Source: Candidatus Yanofskyibacteriota bacterium
GTDB lineage: Bacteria > Patescibacteriota > Minisyncoccia > 2-02-FULL-40-12 > GWA2-44-9
DNA length: 33,646 nt
Assembly (NCBI GenBank): GCA_020852375.1
Contig: JADZAY010000016.1
Span: forward strand, 1 to 33,646
Direction: 5' to 3'
A program made the translations under genes and the position numbers. This document shows positions 1 through 7,387 of the stretch, one piece after another. Within the stretch, counting starts at the first letter, position 1; each line of letters begins with the position of its first letter. The notes under the pieces were generated by a model. The model saw nothing but the letters and a program-made list of their open reading frames with translations, had not been told where the DNA came from and ran no database searches.

Positions 1-405
1 CCCTCCGTCAGCACTCGCGCAGGGAGCGGCATCCGGGCGATGCTGACGGCGCTCCGGCTTTGGAGACGGAGCGCCTGAGGCATCGCCAACGGATGCCAGT
101 GATTCCTTCCGCTCGGAAGCCTCCGGAGGGCGCAGCGGCGATGCGGTAGGGTCTTTCCTCCACGACCGAACGCCTCGGCACCCCAGCGAGGCTTCGCGGA
201 CCGGGAGGCAGAGTCACTGCCGAGCGGGAGGGGAGGGTCAGCCGCGCAGGGGCGGCAAGCGTGTCCGAGGGGGATGTGTCGGGCATGGGAGGCCGGTGCC
301 GACGGAGGGCATGGCGGAGAGGCGGGGGGGTGCCGAGGGGAGCGGGAGTGGAGGGCCAGCCGCGCAGGAACGGCAAGTGCATCTGAGGAAGAGCGTGCGG
401 AGTAG
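1..405. other. gene-free G-rich stretch downstream of uvrB
   Basis: No convincing gene lies here. A minus-strand reading frame of about 124 codons exists at 8-382, but its translation is Pro/Arg/Ser-rich without domain character. The DNA repeats inside it are spaced about 118 bp apart, which is not a multiple of three, so the frame is not kept between copies. The stretch seems to be non-coding repetitive DNA after the uvrB stop codon. Confidence 0.6.
222..389. repeat. degenerate direct repeat, about 50 bp, two clear copies
   Basis: Positions 222-271 and 340-389 match at about 41 of 50 positions. The shared core is a CCGCGCAGG block followed by CGGCAAG. Weaker versions of the core can be read near position 16 and near 130, giving spacings of roughly 111-118 bp, as in an old tandem array. 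The two-copy repeat is directly visible; the longer array is a by-eye inference. Confidence 0.6.
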
Positions 406-2427
406 CTACTCGCTGTGCTTGAGCTTTTGGATCTGCTCGCGAAGGAGAAGCGCCTGTTCGTAATCGAGCTTCCGGATCGCCCGCTCCATAAGTTTGTTAA
501 GCTGCGCGATCTGATTCGCCTTGCGCCCCACCCCGATGATAGCCGGACCGCCATCATCGCCACGCGACGAGCGTGACCGCGAGGACGCTGCGGAGGAGCT
601 GCTTACCGGCAAACTGAAGCTGTTCCCGATGGCCTTCTTGATGGTCTTCGGCACAATGCCGCGCTCCTTGTTGTACAGCTCCTGCTTCGCGCGGCGGCGA
701 TTCGTTTCGTCCACGGCGGCTCGGATGCTCCGTGTCGCCTTGTCGGCATACAGAATGACGTGGCCATTCTCGTTGCGCGCCGCACGACCCATCGTCTGAA
801 TGAGCGTGGTCGTATTGCGCAGGAAGCCCTCTTTATCGGCGTCCATGATCGCAATGAGCGACACCTCCGGCATATCCAACCCCTCTCGCAACAGGTTCAC
901 ACCCACCAGTACCTCGTGATGGCCAAGCCGGAAATCTTTCAGGATCTTCAAGCGATCGAGTGTTTTGATCTCGGAGTGCAGATAGTTCACTTTGATGCCG
1001 TTGGCGGCCAAGTGCTCGGCAAGATCTTCCGCCATGCGTTTGGTCAGCGTGGTCACGATAACCCGCTCCCCTACGGCGATGCGGCGGTGGATCTGCTCAA
1101 GCAAGTGCTCGATCTGGTCATCGGTTGGATGGATCTCGACCGTCGGATCCAGGAGCCCGGTGGGCCGAACCACCTGCTCGGCAATATTGCTCTTCCCCGC
1201 CGCCTTCAGCTCATACGCCCCCGGCGTCGCGGACACGTAGATGGTCTTCTGAAGCAGTCGCTTGAACTCATCGAAGCGCAGTGGACGATTATCGATCGCC
1301 GAAGGCAGGCGCCAGCCATACTCGACCAGCGTCGTCTTGCGGGCGTGATCGCCATTGAACATCCCCTGCAACTGCGGGAGCGAGATGTGAGATTCATCAA
1401 TGATGGTGAGAAACTCCCCCTTGCTCTTGAAATAGTCAACGAGCGTGAACGGCGGCTGTCCGGGCTTGCGAAAATCGAGATGCCGCGAATAGTTCTCGAT
1501 ACCGAAGCAGTATCCCGTCTGTCGCATCATATCCAGATCGTAGAGCGTCCGCTCGCGCAGGCGCGCCAACTCATCGAACTTCTTTTTCTTTTTCAAAACC
1601 TTGAGATGCTTCTCCAGTTCGCTCTTGATGTTCTCGGCAGCAAGCCCCACCTTCGCGTCGCTCGTGGTCCAGTACTTCGCGGGGAAAATGGTCGTTTCGA
1701 CGACCTTTTCGAACCGCGGGTTTCCCGTTTCCAGCTCCTCGGGATCGGCAATATCCGCCAGCGACATACCGATGATCTTGTCGCCCTTGAACTTCACGCG
1801 GCGCACTTCGGTCGCCGACGGGCTCACGATCTCGATCTCATCATGCGTCTTACGAAAACAGGCGCGCTTCAGCTCGATCTCGTGTCCGTACTGCAAGCGC
1901 GACAGATGCCGCACCAGCTCGCTCGGCGAGATCTTTTTTCCTTCGAACAGCTCCAGCCCCATTTGCCGGTAGTCTTCAGGGTTTCCCAGGTTGTAGATAC
2001 ACGAAACCGACGCGATGATGATCACATCATCACGACTCATGAGCGCCTGCGTCGCCGCGTGACGCAGGCGGTCGATCTCTTCGTTCACCTTCGAGTCCTT
2101 TTCGATGAAGGTATCCGTGGATGGCAGGTACGCTTCGGGCTGATAATAGTCGAAGTACGAGACGAAATAATGCACCGCATTGTTCGGGAAGAACTCTTTG
2201 AACTCGCGGTACAGCTGAGCGGCGAGCGTCTTATTGTGAGAGATGATGAGCGTCGGCCGCCCGTAATTGGCGATGACATTCGCCATGGTATATGTCTTCC
2301 CGCTCCCCGTGACCCCCAAGAGCACTTGGTTTTTAGCGCCACGTTTCAGCCCACTCGTGAGCTGTTCGATCGCCTCGGGCTGGTCTCCCGACGGCTGGAA
2401 GGTTGATGCAAGTTTGAACGTGGCCAT
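406..2427 (-). CDS. uvrB: UvrABC excinuclease subunit B
   Basis: This is the 673-aa damage-verification subunit of nucleotide excision repair, a DNA helicase-fold ATPase loaded by UvrA that then recruits UvrC. Walker A (GVTGSGKT) is at residues 38-45. The aromatic beta-hairpin that inserts behind the lesion begins near residue 91 (YFDYYQPEAY). The helicase motif around NLLREGLDMPEV lies in the C-terminal half. A UVR domain for UvrC contact fills the last 35 residues or so, after a Ser/Arg-rich linker. Length is normal for the family. The ATG at 2427 gives the conserved N-terminus, and a -10 hexamer ends only 6 nt before it, so the mRNA is predicted to be leaderless. It is divergent from ruvA, with 31 bp between the two starts. 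Confidence 0.97.
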   Translation of the reverse strand: MATFKLASTFQPSGDQPEAIEQLTSGLKRGAKNQVLLGVTGSGKTYTMANVIANYGRPTLIISHNKTLAAQLYREFKEFFPNNAVHYFVSYFDYYQPEAYLPSTDTFIEKDSKVNEEIDRLRHAATQALMSRDDVIIIASVSCIYNLGNPEDYRQMGLELFEGKKISPSELVRHLSRLQYGHEIELKRACFRKTHDEIEIVSPSATEVRRVKFKGDKIIGMSLADIADPEELETGNPRFEKVVETTIFPAKYWTTSDAKVGLAAENIKSELEKHLKVLKKKKKFDELARLRERTLYDLDMMRQTGYCFGIENYSRHLDFRKPGQPPFTLVDYFKSKGEFLTIIDESHISLPQLQGMFNGDHARKTTLVEYGWRLPSAIDNRPLRFDEFKRLLQKTIYVSATPGAYELKAAGKSNIAEQVVRPTGLLDPTVEIHPTDDQIEHLLEQIHRRIAVGERVIVTTLTKRMAEDLAEHLAANGIKVNYLHSEIKTLDRLKILKDFRLGHHEVLVGVNLLREGLDMPEVSLIAIMDADKEGFLRNTTTLIQTMGRAARNENGHVILYADKATRSIRAAVDETNRRRAKQELYNKERGIVPKTIKKAIGNSFSLPVSSSSAASSRSRSSRGDDGGPAIIGVGRKANQIAQLNKLMERAIRKLDYEQALLLREQIQKLKHSE

Positions 2428-2433
2428 AGTGGC

Positions 2434-2439
2434 AGAATA
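2434..2439 (-). promoter_or_regulatory. uvrB -10 element, leaderless type
   Basis: On the minus strand TATTCT is followed by six bases (GCCACT) and then the uvrB ATG. With normal -10 to +1 spacing, transcription would start on the A of the ATG. A plus-strand -10-like TATGCT at 2438-2443 overlaps it and could serve ruvA. Confidence 0.55.
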
Positions 2440-2458
2440 TGCTATCGTGGCGGTATCT

Positions 2459-3043
2459 ATGATCGGCTACATCGAAGGAACGGTCGTCCATATCGGCGAA
2501 AAACAAGCGATCGTGAGCGCCGGGGGCATAGGGTACCCCCTTACACTGCTCCCGAAAATACTGGCCAGTTTATCAGAGAATCAAGAGGGAGTCAAGGTGT
2601 TCGTGTACTCAAAGCTCAACCTCCGCGAGGGCACCTACGACTTCTACGGATTCACCCGTATCGACGACCTCGAACTCTTCCGCCTGCTCACCTCGATCAG
2701 CGGGCTCGGCCCGAAAACGGCGCTCCAGATCATGAGCACCGTTGAACCGCGCCACCTGAAAGAGGCGGTCGCCGCGGAAGACCCACAGGCGCTCCGCAAG
2801 ATCTCCGGGCTCGGCCTGAAGACCGCTCAACGCCTCGTCGTGGAGCTCCAGGGCAAACTCGACTACATCGACGCTACCGGAACCGACCTCGGAGCCCTGG
2901 ATATGGAGGCGCAGGCGCTCGAAGCGCTCGTCTCGCTCGGATACTCGCAAACCCAGGCCAAGGAGGCGCTCAAGCAGGTCAAAGACGCCACAGACCTTGG
3001 CGACCGCGTCCGCAAAGCGCTCCAGATGCTCGCCAAAAAATAG
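2459..3043 (+). CDS. ruvA: Holliday junction branch-migration protein RuvA
   Basis: RuvA binds Holliday junctions as a tetramer and positions the RuvB motor. The 194-aa product has the N-terminal OB fold (MIGYIEGTVV start) and two helix-hairpin-helix motifs near residues 80-87 (SGLGPKTA) and 115-122 (SGLGLKTA). A C-terminal helical domain from about residue 145 contacts RuvB. The reading frame stays open upstream into uvrB, but the ATG at 2459 gives the canonical RuvA N-terminus. No SD sequence is visible. TATGCT at 2438-2443 would give a very short leader. It is the only core gene on the plus strand in the first 6 kb and converges with the RlpA-like gene. ruvB and ruvC are not in the window. 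Confidence 0.96.
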   Translation: MIGYIEGTVVHIGEKQAIVSAGGIGYPLTLLPKILASLSENQEGVKVFVYSKLNLREGTYDFYGFTRIDDLELFRLLTSISGLGPKTALQIMSTVEPRHLKEAVAAEDPQALRKISGLGLKTAQRLVVELQGKLDYIDATGTDLGALDMEAQALEALVSLGYSQTQAKEALKQVKDATDLGDRVRKALQMLAKK

Positions 3044-3047
3044 AGGC

Positions 3048-3830
3048 CTACGGGCAGTCCCCCTCCAACGCCGTCGGATCGATGCGTTCGATATACACGG
3101 CGGCAAGATCCCCCATTCCCATCGACTGCTTCGAGTCGTAGCTCATATCGATGATGCGGCCGCCAACATAGGGGCCGCGGTCGTTTATGCGCACCACGGT
3201 GCTTCGCCCCGTGCGCTGGCTCACCACGCGCACCACCGACTGGAGCGGCAGCGTTCGATGCGCAGCAGTGCGAGCATACATGTTGTAGATCTCTCCCGAC
3301 GCGGCAAGGCGTCCATGAAATCCGGGACCGTACCACGATGCGATACCGTACTGATACGGATCGGCTTGCACCAACAGCGGCTCTCCCTCACGGAGCGTAT
3401 CCAGCGAGCGACACGGCTGCAGCATGCGCGCCTGCTGCGCAGTCAGCGGAATGCCGAACCACCGGATGACATCGCCCACCGTGCGAACGCCTCCGCGGGT
3501 AACAAAGTTCGCAAACCCGAGCATCCGTGACCGATGGACGGTGCCATGATCCACGAGCGGGATCACGCGATCAAGGTCGCGCGCAAGGGAAAAAAGATTT
3601 TGCCGAGGAGCGGTCACGTCGAATCCCACCACCTGATCGCCCCACCACGACCAGCGAAGCGTGGCATCGTTGAGGGCCGCATGTGCATGCTCGTCATAGG
3701 TAAGCGGGCCAACAAGTGCGACCGCCGCCGCAACGAACGCGCTCACGAACAGTGCGCGCGCCAGAACACGCCGCGCCCTTCGGCTTTTCCCGTACAACTG
3801 CGCGACCAATTGAGAAAATGAAGTGGCCAT
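3048..3830 (-). CDS. RlpA-like double-psi beta-barrel cell-wall protein
   Basis: This 260-aa protein has an N-terminal membrane anchor or signal segment at about residues 22-43 and an RlpA-type double-psi beta barrel at about 161-250. The barrel carries the hallmark ASWYGPGFHG near residue 164 and INDRGPY near 215, which contains the conserved Asp. Family members cleave glycan strands at septa or bind denuded glycan. The middle region (about 104-156, including RTVGDVIRWFGIPLT) resembles the DUF348 repeat of YabE/Rpf-type wall proteins; that match is from memory. It starts 18 bp after the stop of the upstream membrane-protein gene without an obvious SD, so the two are probably cotranscribed. 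An extracellular peptidoglycan role is inferred. Confidence 0.85.
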   Translation of the reverse strand: MATSFSQLVAQLYGKSRRARRVLARALFVSAFVAAAVALVGPLTYDEHAHAALNDATLRWSWWGDQVVGFDVTAPRQNLFSLARDLDRVIPLVDHGTVHRSRMLGFANFVTRGGVRTVGDVIRWFGIPLTAQQARMLQPCRSLDTLREGEPLLVQADPYQYGIASWYGPGFHGRLAASGEIYNMYARTAAHRTLPLQSVVRVVSQRTGRSTVVRINDRGPYVGGRIIDMSYDSKQSMGMGDLAAVYIERIDPTALEGDCP

Positions 3831-3848
3831 ATGGGCAGGGCACCGCGC

Positions 3849-4520
3849 TCACCGCGAGAAGCGGTCGATCCAAGCACCGAGCACTGCCGCAAGCACAATG
3901 AGGAGGGCGCCGAGCGCTAGCGCAACGGTCCACTCGAGAGCGGCATACTCCCGCCACGCAGACCATACTACCAGGGCTCCCATCATGAGGGCTCCGGCGG
4001 TACAACACGTTGCCATCTTCGCAGAACGGTGACGCATTGCGACGAGACCCCCAAGAAGCACGACGAGCGCGATCGCCGACGCAACGATCGCGGCGTCGCG
4101 CGGCATCAGCGAGCCGTGCGCGACAAGATTCGCCCCGAACCGCGCCGCACCAACGGCACTCGCCACACCAACCATCCCCGCCAACAAGCGCCCCGGCCAT
4201 TGCCGAGACGGCGCGGCCGGCAACGCACCCTGTGTCGACAGTTCACGCTGCATCGGAAGCGACGCGACCGATGAAAGGGCCGCCTCGATACCCCGCACCC
4301 GGGCGGCCAGATGCGCAACCATACCGCGGACCTGGGCAAGGTCTTCGTGAATGGATGCACCCGGCGTTGCCGGATGTAGTCCTGCGGCGACATCATGAAG
4401 CGCATTCTCGATATCCGTCTCGTGCCACCCGGCCTCTAGGAGCGATTCGCGCAGGAGTTGCGCGCTTATCCCCTGTTGAGTCTGCTCTTGTATATAGGAA
4501 ACGAGCTCGTTTGATTGCAT
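3849..4520 (-). CDS. GW-module membrane protein, unknown function
   Basis: Not a recognised family. The 223-aa protein begins with a helical module of about 40 residues (LVSYIQEQTQQG, then SLLEAGWHETDIENAL) that resembles UBA/CUE-type three-helix folds. A linker with a short amphipathic helix follows at about 60-90. About four hydrophobic segments then run from about residue 108 to the C-terminus. The same N-terminal module occurs in the protein at 11381-11683. The promoter is a TATACT hexamer 8 nt before the ATG, with AAAGG between them as a possible weak SD. It leads a probable two-gene unit with the RlpA-like gene, which suggests an envelope role (inference). Confidence 0.75.
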   Translation of the reverse strand: MQSNELVSYIQEQTQQGISAQLLRESLLEAGWHETDIENALHDVAAGLHPATPGASIHEDLAQVRGMVAHLAARVRGIEAALSSVASLPMQRELSTQGALPAAPSRQWPGRLLAGMVGVASAVGAARFGANLVAHGSLMPRDAAIVASAIALVVLLGGLVAMRHRSAKMATCCTAGALMMGALVVWSAWREYAALEWTVALALGALLIVLAAVLGAWIDRFSR

Positions 4521-4528
4521 ACCTTTCT

Positions 4529-4534
4529 AGTATA
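4529..4534 (-). promoter_or_regulatory. -10 element TATACT, 8 nt before ATG of 3849-4520
   Basis: TATACT on the minus strand is separated from the start codon by AGAAAGGT. The mRNA leader would be about 0-2 nt, so initiation is leaderless or relies on an SD-like AAAGG overlapping the transcription start. Confidence 0.5.
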
Positions 4535-4572
4535 CGATATCCAAAGCCGTCACGGCATGATGTTGTACACAC

Positions 4573-5382
4573 TCACTCCCCCGCAAGCATGAGGCGACCA
4601 CCGGTTCGCGCAATGAATCCCTCACGCTCGAGGGCGCCGAGGGCGTCCGCTAGGCGCGGATCGCGAATGCGCCGTGTGAGCGCCGCTGCCGTCACATTCT
4701 TCCGCTCTATGAGGAATCGGATCACCTCCCCGCGAATCTGACGCATCGATCCGGTGAATGACGACTGGCGAACATACCGACGGCTCCGCCGATTCGGATT
4801 CTCGACCATCCCTGCGAGGTGCGTTCCGTAATCCATGAGCGCGCCATACCATTCCCGCGCGGATACCACCCGCGCAACGTCCCACGTAACAAGCGGGAGA
4901 ATCTCATCATCGCCGACATTCGTGCGCCCCGGAAAAAAGTGATGAAGATACACCCGCCGGATGTTCGTCTCGATGACGGGGCGTGGAGCATCAAATGCGA
5001 ACGCCAGCACCGCACCGGCAGTATACGGACCGATGCCCGGAAGCCTGCGGAGAGCATCGTAGTCAGCAGGCAACGCGCCGCTCTGCTCGCGCACGATCAC
5101 CTGCGCGCACCGCTGCAGCATGAGGGCCCGCCGATTATATCCCAAACCCTGCCACACCTTCAGTACGTCCGCCGTCGACGCGCCAGCAAGCGCGCGAAAC
5201 GTGGGAAACGCGCGAAGAAACGCTCGATATTTTTCAATAACCCTTGGTACCTGCGTCTGCTGGAGCATGATTTCACTCACCAGGACACGATAGGGATTGA
5301 TACGCTTCCGCCACGGCAAATCATGCCGCCCATGCCGGCGGTAATAGCGCATCACCATGCTTCGGAATGTTGCAGAATTCAT
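4573..5382 (-). CDS. MutY-like HhH-GPD DNA glycosylase without Fe-S cluster
   Basis: The 269-aa protein has the adenine-glycosylase fold: LPWRK near residue 22, SEIMLQQTQ at 36-44 with the catalytic Glu37, and a helix-hairpin-helix at about 113-123 (RLPGIGPYTAG). Two things differ from canonical MutY. The catalytic-Asp position (LDGNV in MutY) reads IETNI, with Glu138. The four Cys that ligate the 4Fe-4S cluster are absent: the segment after ALMDYG (181-186) has no Cys. There is no C-terminal NUDIX-like domain; a winged-helix-like tail fills about 215-269. The ATG overlaps the stop of the upstream gene (ATGA), so translation is probably coupled. The family call is firm, but adenine opposite 8-oxoG as the substrate is inferred. 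Confidence 0.85.
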   Translation of the reverse strand: MNSATFRSMVMRYYRRHGRHDLPWRKRINPYRVLVSEIMLQQTQVPRVIEKYRAFLRAFPTFRALAGASTADVLKVWQGLGYNRRALMLQRCAQVIVREQSGALPADYDALRRLPGIGPYTAGAVLAFAFDAPRPVIETNIRRVYLHHFFPGRTNVGDDEILPLVTWDVARVVSAREWYGALMDYGTHLAGMVENPNRRSRRYVRQSSFTGSMRQIRGEVIRFLIERKNVTAAALTRRIRDPRLADALGALEREGFIARTGGRLMLAGE

Positions 5383-6119
5383 GCCGGCGTCCCCTCCAGA
5401 ATGGCATCGAGAACGCTATTGCTCGGCACCGTAAGTTCGGGCGCGATATCCTCGTGATGCCGCACGTATTCGTCTCGGGCTTTTTTCCATGCTAGGTATC
5501 CCTGCTCAAGAGCGCGCTGGACGGCATGCAGATACCGGCCACGGGTTCGAAGAAATTCACGACGCACCGTTTGCGCAGCGTCCGTCGCATCCAGCAGCTG
5601 CTTGATAAGATCGTACGCCGACCGCATTTGATGGATCAGCTGCTCATAGAGCTGTCCGCCGATATCGCTGTAGCGAAGGCGTTCCAGCGCCTCCGCTTTG
5701 GTGACGGCCGAGCCGACTGCGCTATGACGCCGCCATTGACCGTACACCCGAGCGGCGCGCGTGATGGCATGGAAAGATGCCCCGAGAACCACCCGCGGCA
5801 CCGCCACCCGCCCTCGCGGCCGCTCGTCATCGGTATCTGACATAAAATACTCGACAAAATGGAACCGGCCACGCCTGAACTCTTCGATGGCGTCCCTCAA
5901 TTGTCGATGGACTTTCTGGAGATCCGCGTCGATCTTATCTCGAGGGTATACGGAGGCAAAGCGCTCACGAATTTCATCATCGGAGCCGCGCTCGTGCTCG
6001 AACCGCTGGAGCGCCGGTGCAAGCGCCTTGATGGTCTCGGGAACATCGCGCTCGAACACCCACGGCTCAATGCCGAAGGTCTCGGAATACGCCCCCTCCT
6101 GCGCCGGCTTCTTCTCCAT
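5379..6119 (-). CDS. helical hypothetical protein coupled to the MutY-like gene
   Basis: Not recognised. The 246-aa product is predicted almost wholly helical, charged, with no signal peptide or membrane segment. Basic and aromatic helices lie at about 80-100 and 190-230. The frame stays open upstream, but the ATG at 6119 is chosen because an extended -10 (TGG-TACAAT) ends exactly 6 nt before it. The gene ends in a 4-nt overlap with the glycosylase gene. It lies between two DNA glycosylase genes, which hints at a DNA-related role, but nothing in the sequence shows one. Confidence 0.75.
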   Translation of the reverse strand: MEKKPAQEGAYSETFGIEPWVFERDVPETIKALAPALQRFEHERGSDDEIRERFASVYPRDKIDADLQKVHRQLRDAIEEFRRGRFHFVEYFMSDTDDERPRGRVAVPRVVLGASFHAITRAARVYGQWRRHSAVGSAVTKAEALERLRYSDIGGQLYEQLIHQMRSAYDLIKQLLDATDAAQTVRREFLRTRGRYLHAVQRALEQGYLAWKKARDEYVRHHEDIAPELTVPSNSVLDAILEGTPA

Positions 6120-6125
6120 GCCAGC

Positions 6126-6131
6126 ATTGTA
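6126..6131 (-). promoter_or_regulatory. extended -10 TACAAT, leaderless, for 5379-6119
   Basis: On the minus strand GTGG-TACAAT is followed by GCTGGC and then ATG. The TG-n extension is present and no -35 is evident. The spacing of 6 puts the transcription start at the start codon. Confidence 0.65.
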
Positions 6132-6145
6132 CCACGGCGCCACAC

Positions 6146-6784
6146 TCAGCGACCCACGTAGAACGCCGCGAGCGGCTCGTCGGAATGGTCCTTTTTCTTT
6201 GCCGGAGAGTGCTTCCGCCCGTATTCGATGATGCGGTAGGTCAGCGGGAACCACTCCCTTCTTGGGAACAGCTCCATCAGATCACGCTCGATCTTGACCG
6301 GATCCGTGTGGCGCGTCAGCCCCCATTGCCGCGCCAACCGCTTCACATGAGTATCGACTGCGATCCCCTCAACAATGCCGTACACGCTCCCGAGGACGAC
6401 ATTCGCGGTCTTCCGCGCAACACCCGGGATCTCGAGCATCTCCTGCATCGTCCGCGGAACCCGTCCCCGCCACCGCGCGTGTACCAGCTTCGCCGCAGCA
6501 AGGATATTTTTGGTCTTATTTCGATAGAATCCTGTCTGAAAAATGTCCCGCTCGAACTCAGCAGGAGTCGCGCGAAGATAATCGTTGAGCGTCCGATATT
6601 TCTTGAAAAGCTTGGCGGTCACCTCGTTCACCTTTTTATCCGTGCACTGCGCAGACAGCTGCACCGCGACAAGGCACTCCCATGGAGTTCGATATCGCAG
6701 CATGATGCCAGCCTTTGGGAAGAGCCTTGCTAATGCTCGAGCAATACGACGCGCCTTCTTGACCTTTTCTTCATTTTGTGCCAT
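6146..6784 (-). CDS. nth: endonuclease III (Nth) lacking the 4Fe-4S ligands
   Basis: The 212-aa product is a bifunctional glycosylase/AP lyase for oxidised pyrimidines. The helix-hairpin-helix EIPGVARKTANVV (about 118-130) carries the catalytic Lys125, and VDTHVKRL carries the catalytic Asp144. The C-terminus, where E. coli Nth has the Cys-X6-Cys-X2-Cys-X5-Cys loop, reads YGRKHSPAKKKDHSDEP (from about 188) with no cysteine, so the cluster cannot form. The start at 6784 is set by TACAAT ending 6 nt upstream and by the usual N-terminal length; a longer open frame to 7063 overlaps the divergent gene and is rejected. Losing the cluster in Nth and in the neighbouring MutY-like enzyme points to a shared cause. 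Confidence 0.92.
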   Translation of the reverse strand: MAQNEEKVKKARRIARALARLFPKAGIMLRYRTPWECLVAVQLSAQCTDKKVNEVTAKLFKKYRTLNDYLRATPAEFERDIFQTGFYRNKTKNILAAAKLVHARWRGRVPRTMQEMLEIPGVARKTANVVLGSVYGIVEGIAVDTHVKRLARQWGLTRHTDPVKIERDLMELFPRREWFPLTYRIIEYGRKHSPAKKKDHSDEPLAAFYVGR

Positions 6785-6790
6785 ACATAT

Positions 6791-6796
6791 ATTGTA
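6791..6796 (-). promoter_or_regulatory. extended -10 TACAAT, leaderless, for nth
   Basis: On the minus strand GGTGG-TACAAT is followed by ATATGT and ATG, with spacing of exactly 6. The same short interval must also carry the promoter of the divergent plus-strand gene at 6818, for which CATATATTGT is the only AT-rich candidate. Confidence 0.65.
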
Positions 6797-6817
6797 CCAC
6801 CCGCAAGGAGGTTGCCA

Positions 6818-7051
6818 ATGTCGACCTGCACGGTTCGCCCGTCGTTCGGGGACCGCATCGCTGAACGGGACCGCGTCCGCCGCATCATCATGAAGGCCGC
6901 GGAGGAGCTCGTCGAGCATGTGCTCGCCGGGAATGCCAACACCCCGATCCCTGGCCTCTACCAGAGGCTCTACGCCGACACCAGCCCCACGGTCCAGGAG
7001 TACCTCAGCCGCCAGCCGCTCGCCCCGCTCCGCGCTCCGGGATCCGAGTAG
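6818..7051 (+). CDS. small SD-led hypothetical protein, 77 aa
   Basis: Unrecognised. The product is a charged, mostly helical 77-aa protein (MSTCTVRPSFG start) with no membrane segment. The start at 6818 is fixed by a perfect SD, AAGGAGGT at 6805-6812, five bases before the ATG. It is a single-gene unit with its own intrinsic terminator just after the stop. Its strong SD and independent terminator contrast with the leaderless nth next door. The style matches the small genes at 11.7-13.4 kb and 33.4 kb. Confidence 0.65.
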   Translation: MSTCTVRPSFGDRIAERDRVRRIIMKAAEELVEHVLAGNANTPIPGLYQRLYADTSPTVQEYLSRQPLAPLRAPGSE

Positions 7052-7062
7052 TCGGAACTGCA

Positions 7063-7090
7063 AGCCCCGCCAATGGCGGGGCTTTCTTCT
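7063..7090 (+). terminator. intrinsic terminator after the 77-aa gene
   Basis: A perfect 9-bp stem (AGCCCCGCC / GGCGGGGCT, loop AAT) is followed by TTCTTCT. It lies between two convergent genes, and the hairpin may also act on pspC transcripts from the other side. Confidence 0.8.
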
Positions 7091-7373
7091 ACATATTCTG
7101 CGAGCTGTCCATGCGACTCTCGGGCGTCACGTCTTTTGGTTCCTGAGAAGACAACACCGTGTCCTGCGCAGGGTCGATCGGCATCAGCACGACCGCAACT
7201 GCATATACCAGAAGCGCCGGCCACACATGAGCCACCACTCCGAGCACGAGCCACAGCAACCGCATGAACACCGCATCCACTTCAAAATATGCCGCCATAC
7301 CGGAGGCGACTCCAAAGAGGATCCCATCAGCGGGAGAGCGGCGAAGTTTTTTCCCTTTCAGATTTTCGAACAT
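7089..7373 (-). CDS. PspC-domain membrane protein
   Basis: The 94-aa product has a PspC domain: KKLRRSPADGILFGVASGMA at about residues 8-28, the YFEVDAVFMRLLW segment, and a second hydrophobic stretch ending in VVLMP at about 64. PspC proteins are inner-membrane proteins linked to phage-shock-type envelope stress. A polar 30-residue tail follows. It is the last gene of the xseA-xseB-rsmE run. TATAGT at 7382-7387, 8 nt before the ATG and directly after the rsmE stop, could give it an extra promoter. No pspA or pspF is visible. Confidence 0.85.
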   Translation of the reverse strand: MFENLKGKKLRRSPADGILFGVASGMAAYFEVDAVFMRLLWLVLGVVAHVWPALLVYAVAVVLMPIDPAQDTVLSSQEPKDVTPESRMDSSQNM

Positions 7374-7387
7374 AGAACAGCACTATA

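Noticed and set aside
8-382. 124-codon minus-strand frame
   Set aside because: Pro/Arg/Ser-rich translation without domain character; the DNA repeats inside it shift frame between copies.
760-2406. 548-codon plus-strand frame opposite uvrB
   Set aside because: It is the antisense shadow of a secure gene; long open antisense frames are expected with GC-biased third positions.
6785-7063. N-terminal extension of Nth to 305 residues
   Set aside because: It overlaps the divergent SD-led gene on the other strand and exceeds normal Nth length; TACAAT is positioned for the ATG at 6784.
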